From Rhizoclosmatium globosum (taxonomy: Eukaryota > Chytridiomycota > Chytridiomycetes > Chytridiales > Chytriomycetaceae): a DNA stretch of 64,000 nt. The notes below the pieces were generated by a model, which did no database searches, was not told the origin of the DNA, and was given only the letters and a program-made list of their open reading frames with translations. Made by a program: the position numbers and the translations under genes. Below, piece after piece: positions 33,623-45,307 of this stretch. Location: NCBI GenBank assembly GCA_002104985.1, contig MCGO01000063.1, forward strand, positions 1 to 64,000. Reading direction: 5' to 3'. Position 1 is the first letter of the stretch, and every line of letters begins with the position of its first letter.

Positions 33623-33818
33623 GTTAAATGAGTTGGACGGGGTTTTACTTAAATTATTTGTGTTTTTTGTTGTTTTGGTTGAAGTCATATTTTGTACTGC
33701 AGTTATTTATATTCATATCTCAATAAAAGGGAAATATACGTACATCATAGAGAAGACAAATAGGGAGGCAAAAAAGGAAAGAGTTCAAGAAAAGAGAAAG
33801 AAATCACAAGAGTCCTAA

Positions 33819-36333
33819 TCATTTTGCATACACGGCAGCTACCTCCGCCTTGTATCTGTTCAGAATAACTTTACGGTTCAACTTCATAGCCGCAGTCAAC
33901 ATTCCATTCTGTGGAGTCCACTCCTCTGGTGTCAAAATCACACTGCCAACCAGTTCAGCACCCTTGAACCCAACACCCTTCCCAACCTCATTCAAACTCT
34001 TGTGTACAAGCGCTCTCACATCTTTACGCGCACACAACTCATTGTAGTCAGCATCCGCCCCAAACTCAGCCCGAATCTCCTTCTCCACAGGCTGAATCAA
34101 CGCAACAGCGAAATTCTGCTGCAAATCCGCATACACACAGATATTCTGCACATATTTAGAAACCTTGTAATTCGCCTCCATCTTCTCAAGCGCAATATAC
34201 TCCCCATTCGACATCTTTACCAAATTCTTTTTACGGTCAATGAGCACAAGACCACCATACTCATTAATCTCCCCGATATCCCCCGTCATAAGCCACCCAT
34301 CGTCCGTGATTGTATCCCGCGTGAGCTGCTCCTGCCTATAATACCCCTTCATAACCGACGGCCCACGCAACCAGACTTCACCCCGCGGTCTCGGGACATC
34401 AGAGGTCTTATACCCAAGCTCGGCGCAATCCACAAGCTTCATTTCAATGCTAGTCGCAACAGACGTCTCGCCATACTCAAGCGTCCGCGTTAAATCTTGG
34501 GCCGCGGCTGTCGCTGCACATTCCGTCATTCCATACCCATTCGCAAGTTTCACAGTCGTAACGTTCAAGAACTCTTGCGTGGATTTAGGAACGGCGGCGC
34601 CTGCTGTCAGCGCGTATCGCAGGCGACCCCCAAACTGGTCTCTGATTTTACTAAACACGATTTTGTCGAAAGGTGCAGCGAGGCCAGGCACGCCGTTTCG
34701 GAGACACCACAGTTTCGAGTTGTACGCGCTGTTGAAGAGTGCTTGGGCGATGGAGGAGGATGCGGTGATTTTCTCGGTGACGGCTTTTCGGATTCCTTCC
34801 CAGACTTGTGGGACGCCGACAAAGATTGTGGGGCGGAGGGATTGGACGTCGCCTTGGCAGTTGCGCATGTTGGCGGATGTGAGGGTTTTGGCGTTTCCGT
34901 AGCCGATTGCGACGCCGGAGTAGAGGAGGTTAAGCTCGGAGGTGAATTCGAGGATGTGGGCGAGGGGGAGGAAGCCGAGGGAGACGTCGGTTTCTTGGAG
35001 GTGCGGGGCGATCCAGTCGCGTCCACCGGCGATGGCTGCGATTACGTTTGTGTTGGTGAGCATAACTCCTTTTGGTGGACCTGTTTTATTGAGGTTGGTT
35101 AGTGTGGGATCAGAGATGGATGCAAGAAAATACAAACCACTGGATCCAGAAGTGTACATGATCATAGCGAGATCCTCTTTATCAATCTGTTCAGGCTCGA
35201 CAGGGGATTCTTCACCCAAAGCCTCCAACTCAGTCAAACTGAGCACTCTCAAATGCTTGACGAGCTCCAAAGCCTTAAGTTCCGCGGCACCAGAGTACAC
35301 AACATTCTTGAGCTCTTTGCACTTTTGCGACACCTTTGCAATCATGGGCAACAAGTCAGCTGACGTGAAGATTGTAGTGACTTCACATTCATTCAGCGAG
35401 TGTGTCAACCCTTCTTCTCCAAGTGTCCTGTTTTGACAAATGAGTACCCGCTTGCAACTCCGCGTTATAAAAATACTCACGCATAAGCAGTAGTCATAAC
35501 AATCCCCTGATGCACACAAGCCATCGCCGTGAACATCCAGTCGCGACTACAAACCAGTGAGTCATAAGTACGATTCACCGCAACCAACGAAAGCACATTA
35601 CCTAGTATCAGCGAAAATCGTAACCTTATCCCCCTTCCCAACTCCCAACTTCCCTATAATCAACAAAAATAGTCAACACCAACACACACCAATATACATC
35701 AACAAAAGCAAAAAAAAATACATACGATACCCAGCAGCCCACTTCCCAACAACGCCCTCAGCCTCCTTCCAACTCATCCACTCATACGGCCCCATCTCAT
35801 AATACACCCACGTCTTAGTCTCAACAACCTCCGTCCCATCCGCAAGCACTTTGGTGACTTGTTTGTCTTCAGTGTGTGTTTGGAGGAGACGACGGGCGCC
35901 AAAGACCTTTTTGGAGGGGTAGGTTTTGTAGCCGTGGGAGAAGAGGTCTTGGATTGTGTTTATTCCTGTTTTGTTTTGAGAGGGAGGGGGTTTAGTATGG
36001 GTGGTAGGGGTGAGAGGGGAGGGGAAGGGGTTGTTGAGAGAGATGTGGGATGTGAAGAACGTTGGTGAAGGATTGGAGACGGATCGGTGCATGTAAGAAG
36101 AAGAAGAGGAGGAGGAGCGGAGGGAGGGTTTGAGAGTGGCACTTTTTGGTGGTATCACTCTGTCGAAGGAACCAAGCAATAGAGTGATGTTGAGTGGGAT
36201 AAAGGGAACAAATACCTTCGGCAGGACGTTCACGCAATTCTTTAACTGAATTCACGTTTCTGTAGATTGGCGTTGAGGTTGGTGTCGCTGTTCCCTCAAG
36301 AGCAACGGAAAGGCGCGGGGAAGAGAAGCTCAT
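33819..36333 (-). CDS. Long-chain acyl-CoA synthetase (AMP-binding), 675 aa
   Basis: Six exons: 36333-36216, 35965-35726, 35653-35602, 35546-35481, 35427-35138, 35080-33819, summing to an exact frame. The enzyme activates fatty acids to acyl-CoA with ATP, through an acyl-adenylate. Signatures are VFGARRL and MGPYEWMSWKEA near the N terminus, the P-loop-like YTSGSSGPPKGVMLT (split by an intron), GYGMTECAA, and the hinge region TGDIGEINEYGGLVLIDRKK followed by NGEYIALEKME. The length fits eukaryotic LACS/FAA enzymes. There is no C-terminal peroxisomal tripeptide; the protein ends VYAK. The first intron (250 nt) is long for this window. Confidence 0.93.
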
Positions 36334-36872
36334 GGGATGCCCAATTAACGATGACTTTTTTCCTCAAGATTTTTTTTGAACCTCCTCTTCGTTTGAAATG
36401 AGATCTTGTTTTATGCTTTGGGTGTAACGGAATGTGACTGTGATTTGTATCTTCAAGTTGATGCATCAGTAATGACATCTAATCCATGAGGAGGAAGGAA
36501 GAGGGGTAGGAATAACCGGGAAAGAAAGAGTAAGAGTTGTTATTCTTATATCAGTGTGCCACCTCATGGTATCTGTGCTTTGCTTTTCAAAACAAATTCT
36601 TTACAAGCTTCCGCATATTCTCCCAGTGTGTCCAGGGTTGTGTCTACTGCAAGCATTGTAAGATTTTGAATGAGGGTGGGAGAGGGCATCTCACAGATGG
36701 TAGTGTTTCAAATTAAAAGCAATGCAACATTCAGCAGAGTAAAATAAGAATGAAACGATGACATTGTCCATGTCTCATTTCATTTATTCTCGCTTATGTG
36801 GATAAATTTGGGGGGTTTTAGAAACCAATTGCCGCCCACGAGTAAATAGTCGAAGGAGAAAGCAGCAACCAA
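36334..36872. promoter_or_regulatory. Divergent intergenic region
   Basis: 539 bp between the starts of the acyl-CoA synthetase gene (minus) and the CC1-box/CUE gene (plus); likely both promoters. No coding sequence or named motif was found. Confidence 0.4.
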
Positions 36873-38424
36873 ATGAGCAACCTATCCAAGGCCGAACTCG
36901 AAACCCGCCTCGCCGAAGCGCTTGAGCAAATGGCCGAAAAGGAAAGAGATTTGATTATGGCGGCCGAGTTTGGACAGCAGCTTTTGGAGGCAAATGCGAG
37001 GCTTCAGGCCCAAGTTGAAGAAGTAAAGATTGGCGGAGGCAGCGATGGTGAGTGTGTTTGTGTGTGTGTGTTAACCCTAAGTTGGTTGTACTTACTTGTG
37101 TATTGTTGCTAGAGGTGTCCCAGTTGAAGCTGCGTTTGAGAGGTGTGTACCCCTTCCCCTTACTTTCCTACTACTACCCACTACCTACTACCCACTACTA
37201 CCACCCAACTACTACCCCACCAATCCAACTAAATCCACCTTAATCCACCAAAAAAACTCAACCAGAAACCGAAAAGAACGCCGATCGCCAAATCGCCTCA
37301 CTCACCCGCCAAACCCAAACGCTCACATCCGATTTGAGAGCCGCTTTAACAGACGCAAAAAAGAGCGAATCAGAACACGCAAAACAAGTGCGCCAACTCG
37401 AATCCGATCTCGATTCGCTGCGTGCAGACTTTGCCGCCCTTTCTCAAAGTGCCCAGAAGAACGTGTCCTCGCGTGTCACTGTCATTGAAGAGAATTCTGA
37501 TTCAATTTCTGAAAATGTTATTTCTGATTTGCAGGCGCAGATCCAAGCACTGACTAATGCGAAGAAGGAGGCAGAGGCTACTGTCCAAAAGACAACGGCC
37601 GCTCTTCAGGAATCAATTGTTCGTTTGCACGATCAGGAAGACAGGCTTCAGGCGGCGGCGGCAATGCGTCAGGTAATTTCCGTTCCTTGGCGAGTTGGAC
37701 ACAAGGGAATATCAACTCTAAAACAACCACAAAGGAATTCGAACGCAGAGGCACGTTAATCATCCAACTCAAAGACCAAGTCGAAGACCTCTCCACCCGT
37801 CTCCAAGAGCTCCAAGACTCCGTATCCGCCGAATCAACAACAGCAGCCACTTCCTCCACAACAGCAACATCCAAACCACTCACCTACAACAAAGACTGGG
37901 AATGGACGCCATGGATCCAATCCGTGAAATCAAAAGCATTCGACGGAAACCTGTCTGGTCTCAAGGAAGAAGTCGAGGAACTCAAGATTCACCGTCAAGA
38001 AGCGTTCAACCGTCTCAAGGAACAGATGGACGCTGTTGTTGTTGGTTTCGTGTCAAACATTCCTGAAGGTGTGCGCACAAATGTCTTGACTCCACTTCAA
38101 GGTGTCATGGGTGTTGGTGCTCTTGCTGGATCCGCTAAAGAGGATAAGGAGGATATGAACGTGAGTGGTGGTTACCTTTTGGTTTTCTTTGTTCTGTTCA
38201 TTGACATACCATTTCGACAGATTGAAACTATTACTACAATGTTCCCACACGTTCCTGTCTCTGCTATCGAACAAGACTTGGCAAAGACTCGTTCAGTGCG
38301 TTTGACAATCGAAAATATTTTGAATGGATACGTGGCTCCAACGGATGAGAAGCAGAAGGGTCTTTCTGCGGAAGGCGGTGCCAGTGGGTTCAGTTGGACT
38401 GTGGCGAACCCTGACGAGGAGTAA
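36873..38424 (+). CDS. Coiled-coil protein with BICD-like CC1 box and CUE domain, 413 aa
   Basis: Five exons: 36873-37047, 37113-37142, 37266-37672, 37735-38160, 38221-38424. Residues 26-39 read DLIMAAEFGQQLLE, matching the CC1 box (AAxxG) with which BICD, Spindly and TRAK/HAP1 adaptors bind the dynein light intermediate chain. Long coiled coil follows to about residue 220. The last exon is a CUE domain, with MFP at 353-355 and a DL/ENIL second half, a fold that binds ubiquitin. Dynein cargo adaptor function is inferred from the motif and its position at the head of the coiled coil. The combination with CUE is unusual. Confidence 0.75.
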
Positions 38425-38740
38425 CTCTCTCTACAAGAAGAGTTCCAAATTATTCTTTCATTCATCCCATCCATCAAGTTATCATTGAATCTGAAAATAT
38501 AAAAAATAAAGTTTGTTGGGGGCAGAACCCGCTGTGTATCAATCCTTGTTTGATTATGACAGTGATTCCAACAGAAAACTATACAGTTCTCCGATTCTAA
38601 CAGATCAACAATAACGTGAAAATAAACCTTTTATTAGAAGCTCTGGCCCGCCATGCATTGACCAACTTTGTCCGCCAACCCCAGCATCAATCCCACAATA
38701 ATTACTTCCAAAAGTACCCCTGGTCATCCAAACTATCAGA
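38425..38740. other. Intergenic, no feature seen
   Basis: About 316 bp. AAAAAATAAAG at about 38500 may be the polyadenylation signal of the upstream gene. A missed 5' exon of the next gene could lie here. Confidence 0.35.
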
Positions 38741-39454
38741 ATGCCATTCAATCATGCTATCGCTCGTCGTGCAGGAGGAATCCCACCTGTAGGATTCGTC
38801 GCACCTACAGCATCAGCAGCCACAAACGTGAGTCCGCAAAGAATACCAAAAACACTTTCTCCATCCTCAACACACCTAACCTCCTCGCAAAAAAACCCCC
38901 AGGCAACAAACTGCGGCCAAACCCAAACCCTCACCTTCGCAACATGCATCAAAGACGCGTTATTGTAAACCACCCATTCCTTCTCTTCCACCCCAAAAAA
39001 AGGTCCCTTACCTTTCAAATTTCCAGCAACCCAACATCCCTCGAAGTCGCCAAAGACATTGCAACATTTTGCACCCCTCAATCCGTGTTTGGAATGTACG
39101 AGCAGTACGCGTGTATCTGTGCAACAGCCACGAAAGTCTCACGATGGTAAAATTTCCTCTGAATGGGAAGCTTTACTTAAACGCGTGTCAATTTTTTTTT
39201 TTAGTTACACTGTAAACTGTCCCGTCGATGCAACGCAATCTGCGATTGCGCAGAATTATATGGACGTGAATTGTATTGCTGCGGCTCAGTTGGCGCCTCC
39301 AACGACTGCTACGAGTGTTCAGACGACTACGAGTGATACGGGGGCGTTTTTGGCGGTTACGAGTGCGCCGGCTGGGACGGCTGCGTCGCAGTCGAATGCG
39401 TGGAAGGTTGTTGGGTCGGTTGTTGGATTTGTTGTTGTTTGTTTGGTTGCATAA
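38741..39454 (+). CDS. Cysteine-rich surface-protein family, divergent member, 172 aa
   Basis: Four exons: 38741-38827, 38903-38964, 39027-39146, 39205-39454, in frame. The cysteine order and spacing follow the family at 17785, 23991 and 30758: NCGQ...LTFATC, ATFC, YEQYACIC, CYTVNCP, VNCIAA. A Thr/Ser-rich stretch and a C-terminal hydrophobic tail (VVGSVVGFVVVCLVA) follow. The length matches the others although the sequence is distant and intron positions differ. The 5' end is uncertain: the first exon has no signal peptide. Confidence 0.65.
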
Positions 39455-40065
39455 GGATGGGACGATATGGAATAAAAAACAGCCATTTACGAATTTACTA
39501 TATTCTTTTCAGCTGCTGTCATGAGTCCAAGATGTACTGTTTACATTATTCATTAATAGTACTATGAAAACAGTAGTAGAAAAGTATGAACGGGCTGAAC
39601 TCTTATTCTGATGTTTACTCTTGATCCTAAACTAATCGCTAAAGGACGCTTTAAAAGGTTATATACTCGTTAATCCAAGTCCCATACATGAGTGTCTTCC
39701 GTTCGTGAACTCAGCTTTGATCACCACAAATCGCCACCGTCATCCATTTTCAATGCTTGGCAGTGTAATCCATTTGTTCTTAATACCACGTGCTTCCAAA
39801 TTCATAGAAAGTGAACACATTCTTGTGATAAAAATTATATTCTGAGTTTTGATATGATCAAATCACATAAAACTCGCATAAGATGGCTGGTGGCGCTTGA
39901 TGTTTTCGTTGGAAAATTTCAGTTACACAATGGTCACGTTGTCCAAAGAAGAGCCACGAGACCCATTTGGCTGTGCACGCAAGCAGCCACACGCCACCTT
40001 TGAAACAGTACAAAACCCGGTCATTTTTCACTTGGAAGATATCAACTGTTTAAACTCAACTACAA
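39455..40065. other. Intergenic, no feature seen
   Basis: 611 bp without a supportable coding region; it precedes a secreted-protein gene whose promoter it should contain. Confidence 0.4.
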
Positions 40066-41229
40066 ATGCTCTTGTCTCTCGTCTTTGCCGCTTCCGCCCT
40101 TGTTGCTGCTGCTCCAACTCAGGCACCACTTCCACACAACGTCTCTTGGCACTTGAAGGATGGCGTCAAGAAGCACGAAGCATTGAACCTTGCTGCTACT
40201 TCCGCCCACTTGACATACTACGGAGGACCAGTCATTACAAATGGTATGCCTTTGCCCTTGTTCACGTAATCATGCTAATTAACCAATCACCTTATCTTAA
40301 AAACAGTCGAAGTTCACCCAATCTTTTACGGTAACGCCAATTACCAGTCCCAAACCAACGCCTTCTACGCTGGAGTGACTCAGTCTTCCTGGTACGACGT
40401 CTTGGCTCAGTACAAAGTCTACCGCGGAACAGCTGTTCCAGGATTCTCTGTTCCCGCCACTTTGTCCTCCTTGGACGACGTCAACGACATCCAGCCATTC
40501 CTCATCAACTTGATCAAGGCCGGAACCATCAAGCCAACCGCCAACACCTACTACCCTATCCACTTTGCACCAGGAATCAGCATCACCCAAGGTGGAGGTG
40601 CTTCCTGCTCCGTGTTCTGCGCGTACCACGGAACAATCGACATTTCCTCCTTGAACGTTGGTACAAAGTACCTCTTCTACGGTGTCATGCCAGACCAAGG
40701 TGGTTCCTGTGCCGGAGGATGTGGAAGCAACCCATCCACTGTCAACAACATGTTCTCTGTCGCGTCCCACGAGCTTGCTGAAGCTGCTACCGATGCCGCT
40801 GTCGGTGTTTCCACAACCATTGGATCCCCACTTGCTTGGTACGACCAGACCAACGGTGAGAACGGAGACATCTGTAACGCTCAACAGGGAACTACTGTGG
40901 GTGGAGACGGAGTTACGTACGTTGTCCAGAAGACTTGGTCCAACTCTGATAACGCGTGTATGGCAAGTGGTCCAAAGCCTGCCACAACTACTGCTGGTGG
41001 TGCCAAGACTACCACTGCTGCTGGTGTGAAGACCACTACCGCTGCTGGCCCGACCACCACTGCCGCTACCACCTGTGCTCACAGCAAGTGTGTTACTGGT
41101 GTTGCTTTGAGATCTACCTGTGACACTTGTGTTGCCAAGATTGTTGCCGCTGACAGCTACTGTGGATCTACTTCTTGGGACAGCACCTGTGTTGGTGAGG
41201 TCAAATCTGTCTGTGGAATCACTTGCTAA
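40066..41229 (+). CDS. Secreted EXORDIUM-like protein with C-terminal cysteine module, 366 aa
   Basis: Two exons, 40066-40243 and 40307-41229. The signal peptide is MLLSLVFAASALVAAAP. The catalytic-looking body opens LTYYGGPVITN and has CSVFCAYH, SHELAEAATD and AWYDQTNGENGDIC. These landmarks are shared with EXORDIUM/phosphate-induced-1-like secreted proteins of plants, bacteria and fungi; HELAE resembles a metal site, but an activity is not established. A Thr/Ala-rich linker (repeated TTTAAG) leads to a cysteine module (CAHSKC...CDTCVAKI...YC...C...VC...C), also found twice in the RNase fusion at 51774. Secretion is well supported, the biochemical role is not. Confidence 0.75.
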
Positions 41230-41369
41230 ACGTGCCAAGTAATCCTTTTTTTGATACCGTTGTGGGTTTACACTTTACTCTATGTTTTATATTTGTCCAG
41301 ATTGATTAGAAATAAAAGGATAAGTATTCTGGTCCAAATGAATTGATAACAAATCTTTTTGAATCTAGA

Positions 41370-42160
41370 CTGTTGCTGTTCTTGGGTTGCACTTGTACTG
41401 CTTTGTGAGGTGTACGTTGAATTATTGATGTAGATTTTGCAAATTTTTGGTTCTATATGACAATAAATTAGATAATTCCCGTTTTGAAACGTTGTCTTTG
41501 ATGAGTTGATCCTTCAATGATCGCATACTAGTTTTTTCTCGCCAACGTGCCCAGGGGCTTCTTCACTCTATGTATTTGGCTATAAACGCCATAATTGGCT
41601 CTGTGGCACGTGGCAATGCCTGAAGCAATGAATGCACGAAGTCAGACCCATCTTCAAAACTATTGACTTGATCTGATACAAACATACGTGTCTCCTAAAG
41701 TCAAATTATATCCAGGGTTTCGCTCAAAAGAAATACATATTTTAGGGTTTCTTGTGATTCTGTCATTGTTATATTTCGTATCTTGGATTATTGGAGTTTT
41801 CACATTGATCTAGTTTATTTCTAGATTTCCTCTATTTTAAAAAATAATATGAAGATAACTTAATTAGGCCTTAAAAAACAAACTACAAAGACATAATTGG
41901 TTCCGCAGCCCGCGGTACAGCCTCCAGCAATAATTTTAATGAGGTTACTTCTGCCTCTGATTTTTTTAAACGCAATTCAAAGTTGGATTTTTGTTGCGTT
42001 GCACTTGTGCATTTTCCCGTTGTTTTGTTGAGTTTTCTTTACATGACTGATGTTGATTTTGCGAAATTGTGTTTCTAAGACAATAAATTAGAGGACTCTC
42101 ATTCAAGGACGTTTTCTTACGTTTTGTATGATGGTTTTGATGACTTGTATATTCCACGGA
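41370..42160 (-). pseudogene. Decayed duplicated gene fragments
   Basis: Two short minus-strand reading fragments end similarly: one with LLQALPRATEPIM...KYIE and stop at 41565, the other with LLLEAVPRAAEPIMSL and stop at 41883. Flanking blocks at about 41378-41500 and 41990-42110 also match each other loosely (GTTGCACTTGT, GTAGATTTTGC/GTTGATTTTGC, GACAATAAATTA). They look like remains of a duplicated gene whose bodies are gone. No family is recognised. Confidence 0.35.
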
Positions 42161-42801
42161 GTTGCTCTTCCCTGTCTGTGTAGTTAACGGTTACATCAAT
42201 CAACTGCTGTTTCAGTCGAGATTGGGCAAGCTTCGATTACCTCATTTCAAGATAAAGATAAAAGGCGAGTGAATCTAGAAAAAGGTTCAGGGCGAAAATT
42301 AATGGAAGAAACGTCTTCACCTCTTTCCTTTTGCAGTGTTCTGAACAAAGATACCCGAAATAGTAAACTCGATCGCAAACTCGGAAAACAACACTACAGA
42401 ACAACGAAAGCATCCGAAAAGTTCAACAAAGAGCCAAAAGAGCACGATGGGAGCCAAATATAGGTGTGCACTCCGAGCAAGGGAATCCGCACAAACGTGA
42501 ATTCACTCGTTATGTTAGATCCAAAGACAAAGACAGACGCGGGGAATGCAGCCGGTTGCTTAGTGTTTCGTACCCTGTTTTGATGATAATAATAGGGTCC
42601 TTTTCTCCGGCTTCATTGATCACGAAGTTACTTTTTGTTTGTTCTCTTCATATTCTGAGCTCATTTCAAGTTTGCTTTTGATATCTGGATTTTGGTTTTA
42701 TCTTACTTTGTTGCATCATAATAGTTGACTAGCATTCCGGGTGTACGTATTATTCTTCCCCTCATCGAAGGTATGATTTCATTTATTTGTATTTAACCTT
42801 A
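42161..42801. other. Intergenic, no supported gene
   Basis: Two short frames at 42269-42463 and 42466-42681 are basic and of low complexity, with no recognisable protein. The region leads into the LRR gene. Confidence 0.4.
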
Positions 42802-44448
42802 ATGATCAACGCATCCACAACACCAAACAACCAATGCCCGCTGATCACAACTATTCATGGCTCTAAGATATCGCTCATCACGCATGCCTTGTTCCTGATC
42901 CATCCCTACTTGGATGAGATACTTTCCCTCAAGGCAATCCTCTTCCTCCTTTCAACCTGCAAATACTTTTCACAAGCCCGAGTCAAATACATTGGCACAA
43001 TGAAAGTGGTGCTGACCTTTGGGCCCAGTTCATTTGCACGGCAGCTTCAAAGCAGCAACAACAGTCTGGTGCCATTTATTAAAATTGCCTCGTTGGACTT
43101 GACAAACTGGGTCAATGCGATCTTGTCTCACATTCCAGATTTAAAGCGCTTCAGGTTTCACGGTTATCGACAGCGCAAGGACCTGGTTCCTGTGTGGGAG
43201 ACACTGTTCTTTTGGTTTCTGCCCTCGCACAATCCTCACCTGTATTCGTTCTGTGGAATGAAGAGGCTGGACATGCATTCTATTCCTAAACTGGTTCCTT
43301 GGAATGTATTGGTGAACTTGGAAGTTCTTACATGCGATATGGTTGCTTTCACTCCCGATTGCTACCCTCCGAAGTTGAGGGACCTTGCATTAATTGTCTG
43401 TGGTGACGATTTTGCCGAATTAACTTGTTGCAAAACTTTGGAGGCTTTGTCTGTGGACTTTGTCGTACATTCTTTTGCTCAATCGTCGCAAGACACTCAC
43501 AACACGTCTCCCGCCAGCGGCAATCCTTTCCCATTCTTATCTGAATTGGACGTGTTCAACTGGAAAACAACAAACTGGAGCATTCTAAGATCAATCACAT
43601 CTATCCAATGTCTGACATTGAGTTCTGACCTTGATGTTGCATGGGAAACAGATGTTTCAAGCCTTGCCCCCCTTGATAATCTGCAAAAATTATCACTGAC
43701 AGTTCCTAAACTTCATGATATTGATTTTCTTCAAAACCACTTGAAATTGTCATATTTATGTCTGAATTTGGACAACCTGTCTGATTTGACACCATTAAGC
43801 TTACTTTCTCAATTAGAAACATTGAATCTCGCACAGTGTTCAAGTTCCGACTATGATGCATTACGGTACTTGATAAATCTGAAAGTTCTTGATATTCGAC
43901 AATCTCCAGACCTGACATGTCTTAAATTCCTTTCAACAATGACGCAACTAAGAGATCTATATTTGAGCGAAACTCACGTCACAAATTTGTCGCCATTACT
44001 GTATTGCAATATTACATCTTTGGAGGTATCATTTTGCCCCATCTCTGACATCTCAGTGCTTGCCAACCTCACGTCATTGAAGTCGCTTTGCCTGGATCGA
44101 ACGAAAGTCGACGATATTTCACTCATCGCAAAATTAAAACGCTTGGAGAGTTTGAGTCTGACGAATATTAGATCACCAGACCTATCCACACTCAGTGAAT
44201 TGTATCAACTGACGAAATTGACTCTATCTCACTGCAGCTTGACAAACCAAAATGTACAAGCACTATCGGTATTCTCGCGTATTCAAACGCTGGACCTTGA
44301 TTACAATGCAGATGTTTCAGATCTTTCGTTCCTCTCTTCTCATCAGTATCTCAAAGTGTTGAGTATTTCACATACGGGAGTGACGGATATATCACGCTTG
44401 TCAGCATCTCTACACTTCGTTTATTGTATTGTTGGGGCACGCGAGTAG
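42802..44448 (+). CDS. Leucine-rich repeat protein, 548 aa
   Basis: A single exon starting at ATG 42802. Residues about 30-70 (LDEILSLKAILFLLSTCKYF) loosely resemble an F-box. From about residue 200 to the end runs an LRR array of the 22-residue class, for example ISDISVLANLTSLKSLCLDR, with repeated DIS/DLS caps as in internalin-type LRRs. There is no signal peptide or membrane segment, so it is probably intracellular. If the F-box reading is right it would be a substrate receptor of an SCF ubiquitin ligase; this is only a suggestion. Confidence 0.75.
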   Translation: MINASTTPNNQCPLITTIHGSKISLITHALFLIHPYLDEILSLKAILFLLSTCKYFSQARVKYIGTMKVVLTFGPSSFARQLQSSNNSLVPFIKIASLDLTNWVNAILSHIPDLKRFRFHGYRQRKDLVPVWETLFFWFLPSHNPHLYSFCGMKRLDMHSIPKLVPWNVLVNLEVLTCDMVAFTPDCYPPKLRDLALIVCGDDFAELTCCKTLEALSVDFVVHSFAQSSQDTHNTSPASGNPFPFLSELDVFNWKTTNWSILRSITSIQCLTLSSDLDVAWETDVSSLAPLDNLQKLSLTVPKLHDIDFLQNHLKLSYLCLNLDNLSDLTPLSLLSQLETLNLAQCSSSDYDALRYLINLKVLDIRQSPDLTCLKFLSTMTQLRDLYLSETHVTNLSPLLYCNITSLEVSFCPISDISVLANLTSLKSLCLDRTKVDDISLIAKLKRLESLSLTNIRSPDLSTLSELYQLTKLTLSHCSLTNQNVQALSVFSRIQTLDLDYNADVSDLSFLSSHQYLKVLSISHTGVTDISRLSASLHFVYCIVGARE

Positions 44449-44685
44449 TAACGCCAAATTTATTGCGAGGCGTTCATGTACGCACTGATTAGAAATGCGA
44501 ATTTGTTTGAAATCTAAAGGTTTTTTACACCTCTTCTAGTACTTGATTTGTTTCTTAGTCACATTCCTCTTTTAAAATTCCAGTAAATATTTTGCTTAGC
44601 ACGGTTACCCTGTTCTACATTTTTTTTGTTGTGGAGATCGGAAAAGTGCACATCAGAAAGGGAGATCGGCACTCACTGTTGATTG

Positions 44686-45246
44686 ATGATGTCAAACGAA
44701 ATTCAAACCACATTAAGCAATAATCAACTGAAAATGGAAAAGTCTCCAATCGGTTTCGGTCACCTTAACTTGACGCTCAGAGACAGTGCCAACATCCCTC
44801 AATTCAAAGTTGCATACCCCGGCTACGACCTTCCCCACTTTGACTTTAAGACTTTTCCAAATGTCCCTGATTTCCATTTATGCTCCGCTTACTGTGCGAC
44901 TGCCGGGAACGATAGGGCTCGTTTCTTCGTGTACAACAAGGCCAGCCAAAACTGTTTCTGCAAGGAGCCTTTCTATGAAAAGGGACGCTTGATGCTTTAC
45001 GGAGATCCATGTGATGGCCGCAATATTGTGGTTGATGCCGACTTTCCAGGTGCTTTTGATAGTTGGTCTGTTCGTGCGGACTACAACGAATGCAGAGCCT
45101 TGGCTATGCCTGTTCTTCTTCCGTCTCCTGGTCTGACCGTTTTGAATGTTGTTCCAAATGGTTGGAATGATAATTGTTTCCAAAAGTTGTTTCCCCGTTT
45201 GCCTAACCGTGATGATGTTGTGACTGGATTCCTTTCCTTCTGTTGA
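44686..45246 (+). CDS. Small PAN/Apple-like cysteine-containing protein, 186 aa
   Basis: A single exon; two adjacent ATGs at 44686 and 44689 could start it. The core FHLCSAYC...ARFFVYNKASQNCFCKEP resembles the PAN/Apple or WSC pattern of cysteines used to bind carbohydrate or protein. A later CDG and terminal Cys residues could pair as well. There is no signal peptide, which is unusual for such a domain, so the model may lack a 5' exon or be a fragment. Confidence 0.5.
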   Translation: MMSNEIQTTLSNNQLKMEKSPIGFGHLNLTLRDSANIPQFKVAYPGYDLPHFDFKTFPNVPDFHLCSAYCATAGNDRARFFVYNKASQNCFCKEPFYEKGRLMLYGDPCDGRNIVVDADFPGAFDSWSVRADYNECRALAMPVLLPSPGLTVLNVVPNGWNDNCFQKLFPRLPNRDDVVTGFLSFC

Positions 45247-45307
45247 ATACAATTGATTTAGTTGTCTTTGAATAAATGTCTGTTTGTTTTCTTTTCCAAC
45301 TGATTTA

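Noticed and set aside
34497..35102. Plus-strand 201-aa frame
   Set aside because: Lies opposite the well-supported acyl-CoA synthetase exon; Gly/Asp/Glu-rich shadow.
40297..41238. Long antisense open frame (313 aa) over the EXORDIUM-like gene
   Set aside because: Low-complexity Ser/Gly/Val translation opposite a gene with signal peptide, clean splice sites and conserved motifs; a shadow of codon bias.
42269..42681. Two small plus-strand genes upstream of the LRR gene
   Set aside because: Short, basic, low-complexity translations with no family resemblance and no splice support.
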